A stretch of 64,000 nt of DNA from Paenibacillus monticola (GCF_009664975.1 NZ_WJXB01000003.1:186001-250000), one strand, 5' to 3'; counted from the stretch's first letter, positions 1-8,514 are shown. Made by a program: numbers and translations. The notes: generated by a model not told the origin, from the letters alone.

Positions 1-162
1 TCTCTTGAATGTTCTAAATATAACATCCCTGTGTTTATAATTCCAAGATATGATATCTATAAAACCCATAGGTGTGGCCTATAAGATGGAATAGGTTTGA
101 ATTATCAAGTAATTGCCACTAACATGAATATATTATTTATTTATAAAGGAGTTGTTGGAGCT

Positions 163-492
163 ATGAGTAATGATCAATCTTATTCCATAGGTCATGCCGC
201 AAGGATATGTAATATATCCGTTCAAACTCTGCGATACTATGACAAAATCGGCCTGGTGATCCCCAACCACACGGATAAGCTCACCGGTTACCGTTATTAT
301 GCAAATCAGGATCTGCTTAGAATTATGATCGTGCAGGATATGAAAATGCTGCAATTCTCGTTAGAAGAGATCGGAACGCTTTTGAAAAGTGGTAATTTGA
401 AAAGCCTGCAAATAACCCTCGAAGCCAAACATAAAGAAATGTCAGAAGAGCTTAAACGATTAGAACAGACTGTGAAATCAATAGAACTATGA
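163..492 (+). CDS. MerR family regulator, N-terminal part, cut by in-frame stop
   Basis: This is the DNA-binding half of a MerR family transcription factor. A winged-helix motif with the family hallmark LRYYDKIGL begins about 15 residues in, and is followed by the helical dimerisation region. The ATG at 163 is chosen because AAAGGAG at 145-151 precedes it; an upstream in-frame ATG at 97 has no ribosome-binding site. The frame ends at a TGA (490-492) and then stays open in the same frame into the effector domain at 532-1020, so the ancestral gene was probably one protein of about 285 residues. The product could be a truncated DNA-binding protein or the gene could be inactive. The Rossmann-fold gene at 1136 is a possible target. 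Confidence 0.8.
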   Translation: MSNDQSYSIGHAARICNISVQTLRYYDKIGLVIPNHTDKLTGYRYYANQDLLRIMIVQDMKMLQFSLEEIGTLLKSGNLKSLQITLEAKHKEMSEELKRLEQTVKSIEL

Positions 493-531
493 GCGGCTCG
501 AATTATTCTGCTTCAGGAACTGGGCAAAGGG

Positions 532-1020
532 TTGGTAGACTTAGACGTACTGGTAGAAATGAAGCAGCTTCCAGAACGGCATGTACTGTCTGACCGAGGG
601 TTCTATGCCTGTGGAATGGAGCCTTCAATCGTAAAGTTCACAGAATTATTCCACAAAATTGAGGCCAGTGGATTAACTCCAGAAGGAATCATGACCGTCT
701 ATCATGAGAATATTATGGATTTTGATCGTGCTAAATCTGACTTGGAATATTGTGTCATGCTCGAGAGCATTGGATTGGAAACCGCTCCTATACGTACCCT
801 TCCCCAGGGAGATTACATCACTGCACGTTACTGCGGAATTCCCAATGATACATCCTGCAAAAAGATTTATAGTAAGCTTCAAGATTGGATTGAGACTCAC
901 GGATACATAGAAAGTGGTGATCCAATAGAGTACTATATTGTCGATAGAGCACAGATGTTGAAGCCGGAGGATTTTATCGTAGAACTGCAAGTACCCGTTC
1001 GTAAGGTCTTGACCCTATAG
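532..1020 (+). CDS. GyrI-like effector-binding domain, C-terminal part of the interrupted MerR regulator
   Basis: The 162 residues resemble the GyrI/BmrR-type effector-binding domain that normally follows a MerR head. Typical features are the CGMEPS-like first strand, LPQGDYITARYCG in the middle and a C-terminal EYYIVDRAQ...EDFIVELQVPV strand. It lies in the same frame as the MerR head, 39 bases after the TGA at 490-492. The first possible start is a TTG at 532 with only a weak purine stretch before it, so independent translation is doubtful. The intact domain and reading frame argue for a recent nonsense change (for example CGA to TGA) rather than old decay. Confidence 0.65.
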   Translation: MVDLDVLVEMKQLPERHVLSDRGFYACGMEPSIVKFTELFHKIEASGLTPEGIMTVYHENIMDFDRAKSDLEYCVMLESIGLETAPIRTLPQGDYITARYCGIPNDTSCKKIYSKLQDWIETHGYIESGDPIEYYIVDRAQMLKPEDFIVELQVPVRKVLTL

Positions 1021-1045
1021 TAGCTATAGGGTTTATTTTATTATT
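1012..1045 (+). terminator. Rho-independent terminator after the MerR gene
   Basis: A 9-bp perfect stem, ACCCTATAG / CTATAGGGT with a 3-base loop, is followed by a T-rich stretch. The left arm contains the TAG stop codon of the upstream frame. Transcription of the regulator therefore probably ends before the gene at 1136. Confidence 0.8.
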
Positions 1046-1061
1046 ATCCAGTACTTATGGT

Positions 1062-1083
1062 TATGCTTTCGAAGCGAGTTTTG
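1062..1083 (-). repeat. Solitary copy of the trpE-trpD palindromic repeat core
   Basis: These 22 bases are the exact reverse complement of the core of the tandem repeat at 60604-60625 (CAAAACTCGCTTCGAAAGCATA when read on the minus strand). The copy lies in the gap between the MerR gene and the Rossmann-fold gene. Confidence 0.8.
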
Positions 1084-1135
1084 AATGAAGTGACTCAGTT
1101 GAAGCAGATACTATCAAAAATTTAGGAGGATAATA

Positions 1136-2053
1136 ATGAATATAATTCTAGGAACAGGACCGTTAGGTATGGCTGTAATGAGGGAGCTTGTGGCTCAAGA
1201 GGAACCAGTTACCATGATCAGTACCAGTGGGAATGCGTCTGTGCCGCCAGGAGTAAGGTTAGAAAGAGCTGATCTCTCAGATATAGAGCAAGCAAAGGCA
1301 AGTCTGAAGCATGCTTCGGTGGTATTTCAATGTGCACAGCCTCCGTATCAAAAGTGGAGTAAGCTGTTTATGCCTTTTCAAGATCATATTATTTCAGGTG
1401 CGATGGCAGCTGGAGCAAAGCTAGTTGCGGCTGAGAATATGTATATGTATGGCTTGGTTAAAGGATCGATGCACGAGCAGCTTCCTTATGCAACGAATAC
1501 CAAAAAAGGTCAAGTCAGGGCATCGATGTCCGAAAAGTTGCTGAAATTATATCAAAATGGAACTATGCAGATGGTAATGGGCAGAGGTGCAGATTTTTTC
1601 GGACCTAATGTCCACAATTCTTCCGTTGGCTCAAGGCTGTTTCAACCCATCGCTAAGGGTAAAGCATGTACGGTATTGGGAAATCCTGATAAGAAGCACA
1701 CATATACGTTTATAGTTGATTTTGGAAAAGCACTCGTTCTGCTGAGCCAACATGAGGACGCCTTTGGCCAAGTATGGCATGTACCGAATGCTGATACTGT
1801 TACTACAAGAGAATTTATTGATACGTCCTACCGGATTGCTGGCTTCCCCCCAAAGATCAGAACAATGGGAATAGGCATGTTAAGATTCGGTGGCTTGTTC
1901 ATTCCCGCAGCCAGAGAAAGCATAGAGATGTTATACCAGTTCGACGAGGATTTCATTGTGGATAGCAGTAAATTCACCGAACGATTTGGGATGACTGCAA
2001 CACCCTTAGAAGCTGCGATAGAGCAAACTCTTCAATCCTCACTTAGCATATAG
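1136..2053 (+). CDS. NAD(P)-binding Rossmann-fold protein, atypical epimerase/dehydratase (NmrA-like) type
   Basis: The 305-residue protein starts with a glycine-rich nucleotide-binding loop (ILGTGPLG, residues 4-11) and has a Rossmann organisation like that of atypical short-chain dehydrogenases. The segment AENMYMYG near residue 100 occupies the usual place of the active-site tyrosine region. C-terminal substrate-side features such as HVPNADTVTTREF resemble NAD-dependent epimerase/dehydratase proteins annotated as sugar or flavonoid reductase-like. The start is supported by TTTAGGAGG at 1122-1130. The substrate cannot be read from the sequence. Its position behind a MerR/GyrI-type regulator suggests, as inference only, a stress- or drug-responsive oxidoreductase. 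Confidence 0.8.
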   Translation: MNIILGTGPLGMAVMRELVAQEEPVTMISTSGNASVPPGVRLERADLSDIEQAKASLKHASVVFQCAQPPYQKWSKLFMPFQDHIISGAMAAGAKLVAAENMYMYGLVKGSMHEQLPYATNTKKGQVRASMSEKLLKLYQNGTMQMVMGRGADFFGPNVHNSSVGSRLFQPIAKGKACTVLGNPDKKHTYTFIVDFGKALVLLSQHEDAFGQVWHVPNADTVTTREFIDTSYRIAGFPPKIRTMGIGMLRFGGLFIPAARESIEMLYQFDEDFIVDSSKFTERFGMTATPLEAAIEQTLQSSLSI

Positions 2054-2420
2054 ATTGTTCCAGTTATTCTATGGAGAACAGCAAGCGCAGTTTAACTACC
2101 CCCAGCTTTAACTCGAAGTGATTGCCAGCACAGCGATCGCAAGAACCCTCCGAACCCGTAGCGCTTGTTTCACAAACGGTCAACCGCTGGTTTTGGTTTT
2201 GAGCCACAAGAAAACCCAGTCCACCTGTATCGGTGTGAGATGGTATTTAGTATGCATATAATTTGTCTATACTGATGTATATGCTGACGATTTGATATCC
2301 TAATCTTTCCATGAATTTCCGAAGGATTGTTCAACCAAGCTAATAAAAAGACCTTCTTTATTCTTAAAATGGTGATAAGTACTCCCCTTGCAGTCGCCGG
2401 TAGCTCTGCTAAGCCATACA
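2054..2420. other. Intergenic stretch without a recognisable gene
   Basis: No gene with a start and ribosome-binding site is visible. On the minus strand a start-less frame runs from about 2250 to 2060, but I do not recognise its product. Around 2252-2285 there is an imperfect dyad, GCATATA ... TATATGC. The stretch may be debris of a lost gene. Confidence 0.4.
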
Positions 2421-2972
2421 TTATTGTCCCTTTCCAGCTTCGATATAAAACAGCAGATGTTCTTCCCAATTTCCATTGATTTTGACTCTATGAGGATTGC
2501 TTCCTTCTACTGTTTGGAAACCCGCCTTCTTCAGTACCCGAATCGAAGCGGCATTCTCGGGAACGGCCCCTGCTTCAATACGCTTGATCCCCGCCTCTTG
2601 AAAGGCATAATTCAGAACTAGCGGAATGGCTTCGCTCATATATCCATGACCCTGGTGCGCCTGATCCAAGGCATAACCAAGAATCCATTGCTTTGTGGTG
2701 TCTGGCATGATTTCCACCAGTGAAATATCACCGATCAATTGCCCTGTTTCGTGCAGAAATATCCCGAATGCATAGCGCTGATGTGCTTCTATTTCTTGTG
2801 CCCAACGTGTGATAAGCTCGACCTGACCTTCCAAGGTGTAATAGGATTCGTCACGATCGATTGATACTTTTTCAAAAACAGCCCGGTTGCGGATCTGCAC
2901 ATCCACACGCTCCTGCGCATCGCCAGCGACAAAAAAACGAAGATAAATTCGTGTTCCAAGCTCATTATTCAA
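2421..2972 (-). CDS. GNAT family N-acetyltransferase (RimJ/RimL-like)
   Basis: The 183-residue single-domain protein has the GNAT acetyl-CoA-binding segment around residues 108-116 (QAHQGHGYMSEA, matching the Q/RxxGxG/A signature). A later segment, NAASIRVLKKAGFQ, is typical of the RimJ/RimL and SpeG-like branch that acetylates protein N-termini or small amines. The start appears to be a TTG at 2972 with a weak AGAAGAG site upstream, since no in-frame ATG exists nearby. It is transcribed divergently from the LysR regulator at 3076, so that regulator may control it. The acetyl acceptor is unknown. Confidence 0.85.
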   Translation of the reverse strand: MNNELGTRIYLRFFVAGDAQERVDVQIRNRAVFEKVSIDRDESYYTLEGQVELITRWAQEIEAHQRYAFGIFLHETGQLIGDISLVEIMPDTTKQWILGYALDQAHQGHGYMSEAIPLVLNYAFQEAGIKRIEAGAVPENAASIRVLKKAGFQTVEGSNPHRVKINGNWEEHLLFYIEAGKGQ

Positions 2973-3075
2973 GTTGATCAGCTCTTCTCGTTGATGTAGG
3001 TTTACTTATATTAAACCCCAGCTTTATAGGATATACTTATAAGCAATTCTATTCATTCCCAAGGAGTTTATCAAT

Positions 3076-3987
3076 ATGGAACTAAGACAATTGCAATATG
3101 CGCTGCAAATTGCAGCCGAAAGGAACTTCTCCCGGGCGGCTGAGAAGCTGCACATTGCTCAGCCCTCGCTCAGCCAACAGCTGTCCAAGCTGGAGAAGGA
3201 GCTCGGAGTCCTGCTTTTTCAGCGGAATACAAGTTCGGTGGAATTGACCCATGCTGGATCAAAATTTATAGAACAAGCCCAGATTATTATTGACGCTGTT
3301 GAATTGCTGCGTCAGGAAATGTCCGACATTTCCCAACTGCGTACCGGCCGCGTTGTTGTTGGCAGCATGCCAATTACCGGTGCACATCTATTGCCGCATG
3401 TACTGCCGGTCTTCAAACTAAAGTATCCGGAAGTGGAAATCACACTGCTTGAGGATTCCTCCATGAATCTGGAAAAGCTTACCGCTAGTGGACAGACTGA
3501 TCTCAGCCTGCTCTCTCTTCCGCTGGAGATCCCTAGCCTTGCTTACGAAGTGCTTGGTGAGGAAAGGATTGATCTCGCGGTCCCGCCTGAACATCGGCTA
3601 GCTTCCCGCAATGCTAAGGGAATCCGCACTTCTCTGGTAGAGCTGAAGGACGAACCCTTTATTGTACTTAAGGAAGGTCAAGGCTTTCGTAAAATGACGG
3701 TGGAACTCTGTCAGGCGGCAGGTTTTGAGCCGCGGATCGTCTTTGAGAGCAATAACATGGAAACGGTACAGTCACTTGTTGCTACAGGCATGGGGGTAAC
3801 GCTGGTGCCTCATTTTATTGCCCGTGCGCCACGGAGTGAATTCGTTCCTATCTATTTGCCGCTCGCTGATCCCATTCCCAGCCGTACATTAGTGGTGGCT
3901 TACCGGCGCGGCCGTTATTTGTCTAAGGCTGCGGAAGCTTTTATGGAAACCTTTAAATCCACTGTTGCTGGTCTGGTAGAGAAATAA
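3076..3987 (+). CDS. LysR family transcriptional regulator
   Basis: The 303-residue protein has the classic LysR layout: an N-terminal winged helix (residues 1-60, with FSRAAEKLHIAQPSLSQQL as the recognition helix region) and a periplasmic-binding-protein-like effector domain (about 90-295). AAGGAG at 3061-3066 supports the start. LysR proteins usually control a divergent neighbour, here the GNAT acetyltransferase across a 100-bp gap. The co-inducer cannot be inferred. The gene is followed by a strong hairpin. Confidence 0.93.
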   Translation: MELRQLQYALQIAAERNFSRAAEKLHIAQPSLSQQLSKLEKELGVLLFQRNTSSVELTHAGSKFIEQAQIIIDAVELLRQEMSDISQLRTGRVVVGSMPITGAHLLPHVLPVFKLKYPEVEITLLEDSSMNLEKLTASGQTDLSLLSLPLEIPSLAYEVLGEERIDLAVPPEHRLASRNAKGIRTSLVELKDEPFIVLKEGQGFRKMTVELCQAAGFEPRIVFESNNMETVQSLVATGMGVTLVPHFIARAPRSEFVPIYLPLADPIPSRTLVVAYRRGRYLSKAAEAFMETFKSTVAGLVEK

Positions 3988-3990
3988 TAT

Positions 3991-4035
3991 GATAAAGAAG
4001 AGCAGCTGCATCTAACACAGCTGCTCTTCTTTATC
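3991..4035. terminator. Long perfect hairpin after the LysR gene
   Basis: An 18-bp perfect inverted repeat (GATAAAGAAGAGCAGCTG and its complement) with a 9-base loop starts 4 bases after the LysR stop. A and T runs within the stem could let it act in either direction. It lacks a long external T tract, so its efficiency is uncertain. Confidence 0.65.
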
Positions 4036-4096
4036 AATCAATGTAAGTGAAATCGCAGCACCCGTCTCGCAACTGATATCCATATGATCCTGTGGC

Positions 4097-4294
4097 CTAA
4101 TCCTGCCTATTGTGCTCAGTAATTAGCCTGTTCTGATCGTCTGACATACGGGCGGTACTCTCATCAACCGGTCCCTTGGTTCCAGGGTTTCCGGTCTTTT
4201 CTTCCACAAATTCGCGGATCGCATTACTATGAAACGCTAGTGATTCATCTGAATTCTTATGCGGTTCCTTATTGATATTTTCACTTCCAGCCAT
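4097..4294 (-). CDS. Small hydrophilic protein of unknown function
   Basis: This is a 65-residue, very polar, glycine- and charge-rich protein without cysteine or membrane segments (ends RLITEHNRQD). The ATG at 4294 is preferred because a perfect AGGAGG lies 9 bases upstream (4304-4309); the in-frame TTG at 4303 and ATG at 4300 are too close to it. The composition resembles small disordered stress or spore-associated proteins of Bacillales, but I recognise no family. It stands alone between two hairpin-bounded units. Confidence 0.6.
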   Translation of the reverse strand: MAGSENINKEPHKNSDESLAFHSNAIREFVEEKTGNPGTKGPVDESTARMSDDQNRLITEHNRQD

Positions 4295-4403
4295 TTTCAT
4301 CAACCTCCTACTAACAGATTATAAGTATTTTGCCCGATCTACCGCAGGATAAACATAATATTTGAGGCTTGCTACAGTTAGAAAGATATAGTTCCATCCC
4401 CCT

Positions 4404-4432
4404 TTGCAAACCGTCTTGCTCCATGGTATTCT
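4404..4432 (+). promoter_or_regulatory. Sigma-A-type promoter of proBAC
   Basis: TTGCAA at 4404-4409, a 17-base spacer and TATTCT at 4427-4432 precede the T-box leader directly, which places the transcript start near 4439. Confidence 0.65.
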
Positions 4433-4439
4433 AAATGAC

Positions 4440-4690
4440 AAATAGTGAAACGTGCAGACGGGACCAGTAAGAACGAGTCTACCGCGCCCAGAGAGTAAAT
4501 CCTGATAGCTGAGAGAATTTACCGCGGTATCGTTCTGAATCCTACCCCCGAGCGGCCTGCCTTGTTGCAGGACGGATGCTCCCGTTATGAGAATGAAGTC
4601 GGATGAACCCTCATCAATGAAGGTGGTACCGCGGAAGTTAACCAAGCTTTCGTCCTTTGCTAAGTCTAAGGATGGGGGCTTTTTTGTCAT
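4440..4690 (+). promoter_or_regulatory. T-box leader of proBAC, proline specifier CCU
   Basis: The leader has the invariant T-box element AAGGTGGTACCGCGG (4620-4634), followed by a 13-bp terminator stem (4645-4680) and a T run. Upstream, AGAACG and CGTTCT form the base of stem I. The specifier loop reads GAATCCTAC with CCT at 4541-4543, a proline codon. By family knowledge, uncharged tRNA-Pro pairs with the specifier and with the T-box bulge, stabilises the antiterminator and switches on proline synthesis. This matches the three proline genes downstream. Confidence 0.92.
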
Positions 4691-4720
4691 TTTATTAATC
4701 CATTGAGGAAGTGAAAGGCA

Positions 4721-5824
4721 ATGACGACACGAGTAGTGGTCAAAATAGGGAGTAGCTCGCTTACAGGCCCGGAAGGCGGATTAAACCGCGAGGCTGTCGC
4801 TTTCTTCGCCGCTGAGATTGCCGGACTACGGCAAAGTGGCTGTGAAGTTCTGCTGGTCACCTCAGGTGCGGTAGCGGCAGGCTTCCGCAGTATCGGTTAT
4901 CCAGCACGCCCAAAGCTGTTGCACGAGAAGCAGGCCGCCGCAGCTGTAGGCCAGGTGCTGCTCATGCAGGCTTATCAGGAAGCCTTCGCAGCGTTTGGTC
5001 TTACAACCGCTCAAATATTGCTGACCCGCACCGACTTCTGCAGCCGCCGGGCGATGAATAATGCAGTAATGACAGTTGAAGAACTGCTCCGGCAAGGCGC
5101 TGTCCCCGTATTCAACGAGAATGATACCGTCTCGGTCGATGAACTGAAATTTGGCGACAACGATACACTATCGGCGCTTGTCGCCAACCTGCTTAAGGCG
5201 TCGCGGCTGTTGGTATTGACCGATATGGATGGATTATACAGTGGGGACCCGCGCAAACAACCTGATGCTGTCCGCTATCAGACGGTGGAGGATATCACAC
5301 CTGAAATTTATGCCATAGCCGGTGGCGCTGGCTCCAGTGTAGGAACAGGCGGCATGCGTTCCAAAATTGATGCAGCCAAGATTGCTACTCGAGGCGGGGT
5401 CCCTGTCTTTATCGGGAGAGCAACCGAACCGGGAGATTTACAGCTCGCGGCGGATGGGGCGGGTAGAGGTACTTATTTTGCCACTACATCAGCTTCCCTA
5501 CCCGTCAAGAAACAATGGCTCGGCTTCATGTCCACTCCGCTTGGCTCCCTTTATGTAGATGAAGGGGCCGTTGAAGCTCTGCTGCACGGCGGCCATAGTC
5601 TGCTCCCTGTTGGTGTCAAACGGACAGAAGGCAACTTCCATGCTGGCGATGTGGTTGAGGTTCTCGGACCAGATTCACAACTGCTTGGACGGGGCATTGT
5701 CAATTATGATGACACACAGCTTCGCAGCATTCAAGGATTGCCTAGCCGGCAGGTTGTGCCTAAGCTGGGGGAAGTGCACCGCCTGGAGGTCATCCACCGA
5801 GATGAATGGATAACCTTGAGATAA
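4721..5824 (+). CDS. proB: Glutamate 5-kinase
   Basis: ProB phosphorylates glutamate to gamma-glutamyl phosphate, the first step of proline synthesis. The 367 residues match the long form: an amino-acid-kinase domain (residues 1-255, with VVKIGSSSLT at the ATP loop and FNENDTVSVDELKFGDNDTL at the substrate site) and a C-terminal PUA domain (about 275-355). The start is preceded by a GAGGAAGTGAAAGG purine-rich site. It is the first gene of the T-box-controlled operon, and proA follows after about 40 bases. Proline feedback inhibition is usual in the family. Confidence 0.97.
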   Translation: MTTRVVVKIGSSSLTGPEGGLNREAVAFFAAEIAGLRQSGCEVLLVTSGAVAAGFRSIGYPARPKLLHEKQAAAAVGQVLLMQAYQEAFAAFGLTTAQILLTRTDFCSRRAMNNAVMTVEELLRQGAVPVFNENDTVSVDELKFGDNDTLSALVANLLKASRLLVLTDMDGLYSGDPRKQPDAVRYQTVEDITPEIYAIAGGAGSSVGTGGMRSKIDAAKIATRGGVPVFIGRATEPGDLQLAADGAGRGTYFATTSASLPVKKQWLGFMSTPLGSLYVDEGAVEALLHGGHSLLPVGVKRTEGNFHAGDVVEVLGPDSQLLGRGIVNYDDTQLRSIQGLPSRQVVPKLGEVHRLEVIHRDEWITLR

Positions 5825-5866
5825 CAGGTTTAACTTATGCTCGCAAATTTTTTAGGAGGTATCGCC

Positions 5867-7114
5867 ATGAGTGAAGTTGTAAATAAAGCAACCTTAGCCA
5901 AGGGAACCACGGGAGTGTTGGCAAGCTTGACTACTGGACAGAAAAATGAGGCTTTGCTTGTGATGGCCGCAGCACTACGCCGCGAAGCCACGGCCATTAT
6001 TACCGCCAACGGCGAGGATCTGGAACGCGGACGCTTGAATGGTACGCCGGAATCTATGCTCGACCGACTCGCCCTAAATGTGGAACGAATTGGTAGCATT
6101 GCCGACGGGCTGCAGCAGATTGTTGTACTTCCTGACCCCATCGGCGACACGTTAGAAACCATTGAGCGCCCAAATGGGCTCTCCATTGAGAAGATTCGCG
6201 TACCCCTTGGTGTTATCGGCATCATCTATGAAGCGCGTCCGAATGTAACTGTAGATGCGGCAGGACTATGTCTGAAGACTGGCAATGCTGTAGTTCTGCG
6301 CGGCGGCTCTTCTGCACTGTCGTCCAACCGCAAAATCGTCGAGGTGCTACACAGCGCCCTTGCCGAAACTGACATGCCCAAGGATGCGCTGCAACTGATC
6401 GAAGACCCTACACGGGCCTCTGTAGATGAAATGCTGAAGCTGAACGGTTTGCTTGATGTTATTATTCCGCGCGGGGGCAGCTCGCTTATTCAGAATGTCG
6501 TGCTTAATGCCACAGTACCTGTTATTGAGACAGGGGCCGGTATTTGCCACACTTATCTTGACTCCAGCGCTATCCCGGAAATGGCCTTAAATATTAGTAT
6601 CAATGCTAAGGCTCAGCGTCCCTCCGTCTGCAATTCCATGGAAACTCTGCTTGTACATCGTGATTATGCCAGCAAATCCTTGTATTCTCTAGCCGAAGCT
6701 TTCCGGGAGGTTAATGTAGAGTTGCGTGGCTGTCCAGAAACAGTAGCTATTGTTCCTTGGGCTTTACCAGCAAGTCTGGAGGACTATGCAACGGAATACA
6801 ACGATTATATTCTTAATATCAAAATCGTCAGCAGCCTTGATGAAGCCTTGGCCCATATCGCCAAGTACGGGACCAAACATTCCGAATGTATCGTTACTGA
6901 AGATCAAGCGCAGGCGGCACGTTTTTTGCAAGAGGTTGACGCTGCTGCTGTATACCACAATGCTTCCACTCGCTTCACGGATGGCTTCGAGTTCGGGTTC
7001 GGTGCCGAAATCGGCATCAGCACCCAGAAGTTGCATGCCCGCGGACCGATGGGCCTGCCAGCACTCACTTCAACCAAGTATAAAATATACGGCACCGGCC
7101 AAGTCCGGAGTTAG
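5867..7114 (+). CDS. proA: Gamma-glutamyl phosphate reductase
   Basis: ProA reduces gamma-glutamyl phosphate to glutamate semialdehyde with NADPH. The ATG at 5867 gives 415 residues, the usual family length, and follows TTTAGGAGG at 5850-5858; an upstream in-frame ATG at 5837 lacks such a site. It has the aldehyde-dehydrogenase-like fold, with YEARPNVTVDAAGLCLK around residue 115 and the catalytic cysteine in the segment QRPSVCNSMETLL (near residue 255). It is the middle gene of proBAC. Confidence 0.97.
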   Translation: MSEVVNKATLAKGTTGVLASLTTGQKNEALLVMAAALRREATAIITANGEDLERGRLNGTPESMLDRLALNVERIGSIADGLQQIVVLPDPIGDTLETIERPNGLSIEKIRVPLGVIGIIYEARPNVTVDAAGLCLKTGNAVVLRGGSSALSSNRKIVEVLHSALAETDMPKDALQLIEDPTRASVDEMLKLNGLLDVIIPRGGSSLIQNVVLNATVPVIETGAGICHTYLDSSAIPEMALNISINAKAQRPSVCNSMETLLVHRDYASKSLYSLAEAFREVNVELRGCPETVAIVPWALPASLEDYATEYNDYILNIKIVSSLDEALAHIAKYGTKHSECIVTEDQAQAARFLQEVDAAAVYHNASTRFTDGFEFGFGAEIGISTQKLHARGPMGLPALTSTKYKIYGTGQVRS

Positions 7115-7158
7115 TATTCATTTATTTGATTCACCAAACATTTAGGAGGAATTTAGCC

Positions 7159-8025
7159 ATGTGTCAGCAACCTTCCATTCCACTCATTAATCATAATATT
7201 GTGTTTTATGGCGCAGGCTCGATGGCAGAAGCTATCGTTCGCGGAATGATTTCCCGCAGTGTGGTGTCGTCCGACAATATCATTATGCTAAACCGCAGCG
7301 GCAGCGAGCGCCTGGCTGAATTGCGAAGCCGCTATGGCGTTATAGGCAGCAACGATTCTGGGCAAAAAACAGAATATCTGCGAAATGCTCCGGTCATTGT
7401 ATTAGCGATGAAACCCAAAGATGCTGCGGAAGCTTTGCGGAGCCTTGGACCGATCCTCTCTGCGAATCAGTTGATCGTCTCTGTCATTGCAGGCCTATCT
7501 ATCCGTACTATTCAGGGTCTGCTTGGCACCCAGCAACCGATAGTGCGCACGATGCCCAATACTTCAAGTTCAATTGGCCTCGGCGCTACAGGTATATCTT
7601 TCTCCAAGCAGGTGGATGAGAATGGCCGACGCCTTGCGCTTAATATCTTTGAAGCCGTCGGCCTGACAACCGTCATCGATGAGGAACGTATGGAAACCTT
7701 AACCGGTATCTCTGGCAGCGGACCAGCTTATATCTATTACATGATGGAAGCCATGATCGCTGCCGGTATCCGTGGCGGACTTCCTGTGGAACAGAGCACT
7801 GAACTCACGGTACAAACCGTTCTGGGGGCCGCCCGCATGGTACAGCAGACCGGAGAAACACCCGCTGCTCTGCGCAAGAAAGTAACTTCACCGAACGGTT
7901 CTACCCAAGCAGCTCTGGAAGTATTAGATAAAGGGGAATTCTTCGAAACTGTCATTGCCGCAGTGAATCGCTGCGCAGAACGCTCCCGGGAGATGGGCGT
8001 GGCACTGGAGCAAGAACTCAAATAA
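7159..8025 (+). CDS. proC: Pyrroline-5-carboxylate reductase
   Basis: ProC completes proline synthesis by NAD(P)H-dependent reduction of pyrroline-5-carboxylate. The N-terminal Rossmann loop FYGAGSMAEA (about residue 13) and the C-terminal signature (SGSGPAYIYYMMEAM ... VTSPNGSTQAAL) are clear. AGGAGG at 7144-7149 selects the ATG at 7159 (288 residues). It is the third gene behind the proline T-box and is closed by a hairpin, so the whole pathway from glutamate is one transcription unit. Confidence 0.96.
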   Translation: MCQQPSIPLINHNIVFYGAGSMAEAIVRGMISRSVVSSDNIIMLNRSGSERLAELRSRYGVIGSNDSGQKTEYLRNAPVIVLAMKPKDAAEALRSLGPILSANQLIVSVIAGLSIRTIQGLLGTQQPIVRTMPNTSSSIGLGATGISFSKQVDENGRRLALNIFEAVGLTTVIDEERMETLTGISGSGPAYIYYMMEAMIAAGIRGGLPVEQSTELTVQTVLGAARMVQQTGETPAALRKKVTSPNGSTQAALEVLDKGEFFETVIAAVNRCAERSREMGVALEQELK

Positions 8026-8066
8026 GCTGTTTCCTAATATACCCACTATAATAGAAGAAGTATGAA

Positions 8067-8113
8067 AAAGATCGCAGTCCAGTCCAAAAAAGGACTCTGA
8101 TTGCGATCTTTAT
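8067..8113. terminator. Hairpin terminator between convergent proC and allophanate hydrolase genes
   Basis: AAGATCGCAGTC-AGTCC pairs with GGACT-TGATTGCGATCTT around a six-A loop. T and A flanks on both sides fit a shared bidirectional terminator for the converging proBAC and guanidine operons. Confidence 0.8.
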
Positions 8114-8115
8114 TA

Positions 8116-8514
8116 TTACTGGCTTATATTTCGCCAGCCCCCAGAAGAAGTAATATCTTCGGCTCCCTGCGCCGCATATCCCTCACAGATAAAACCACTG
8201 ACTTCTTCACCATTCTCCAGCTCCACCTTGCTGATCCCAAGCGGTGCTGGAATCCCGGCAGTAAAGGCTCCGAATTCTGCCAGCGGCATTTCCCAGATTT
8301 CCAGTCGGATCATATTGCCGCCTACTGTTTGTTTAATTAGACCTGGCTTAGCTGGTACGGTAGGCAGCTTGTAGAGCTTATATTTTGCCGCTGTATTATC
8401 TTCACGCAGAAACTCTGCATGATATTCGATCATCTGTTTTTCGAGTGGAAAACCCCGCATATGCAGACCGCACACCGCTACTAATAGGGTTGTATTCTTA
8501 TTGTTCAACAACAT
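8116..8514 (-). CDS. Allophanate hydrolase C-terminal domain protein (separate ORF)
   Basis: The 132-residue protein matches the C-terminal domain that follows the amidase domain in AtzF-type allophanate hydrolases (VAVCGLHMRGFPL near the start, MPLAEFGAFTAGIPAPLGI in the middle). In AtzF it is fused to the amidase and is thought to process the decarboxylated intermediate. The ATG at 8514 is chosen because AGGGGGGAGA at 8521-8530 lies about 7 bases upstream; the GTG at 8520 is too close. It overlaps the amidase gene by 17 bases in another frame. Removing one G from the G6 run at 8524-8529 would fuse both into one protein of about 600 residues, the normal AtzF length. Confidence 0.85.
   Translation of the reverse strand: MLLNNKNTTLLVAVCGLHMRGFPLEKQMIEYHAEFLREDNTAAKYKLYKLPTVPAKPGLIKQTVGGNMIRLEIWEMPLAEFGAFTAGIPAPLGISKVELENGEEVSGFICEGYAAQGAEDITSSGGWRNISQ

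Noticed and set aside
490..492. TGA in the MerR frame read as selenocysteine
   Set aside because: The family has no selenoprotein members, no redox motif surrounds the codon and no SECIS-like hairpin directly follows.
2060..2250. Start-less frame on the minus strand, possibly a gene remnant
   Set aside because: No start, ribosome-binding site or recognisable family; only noted in the intergenic entry.
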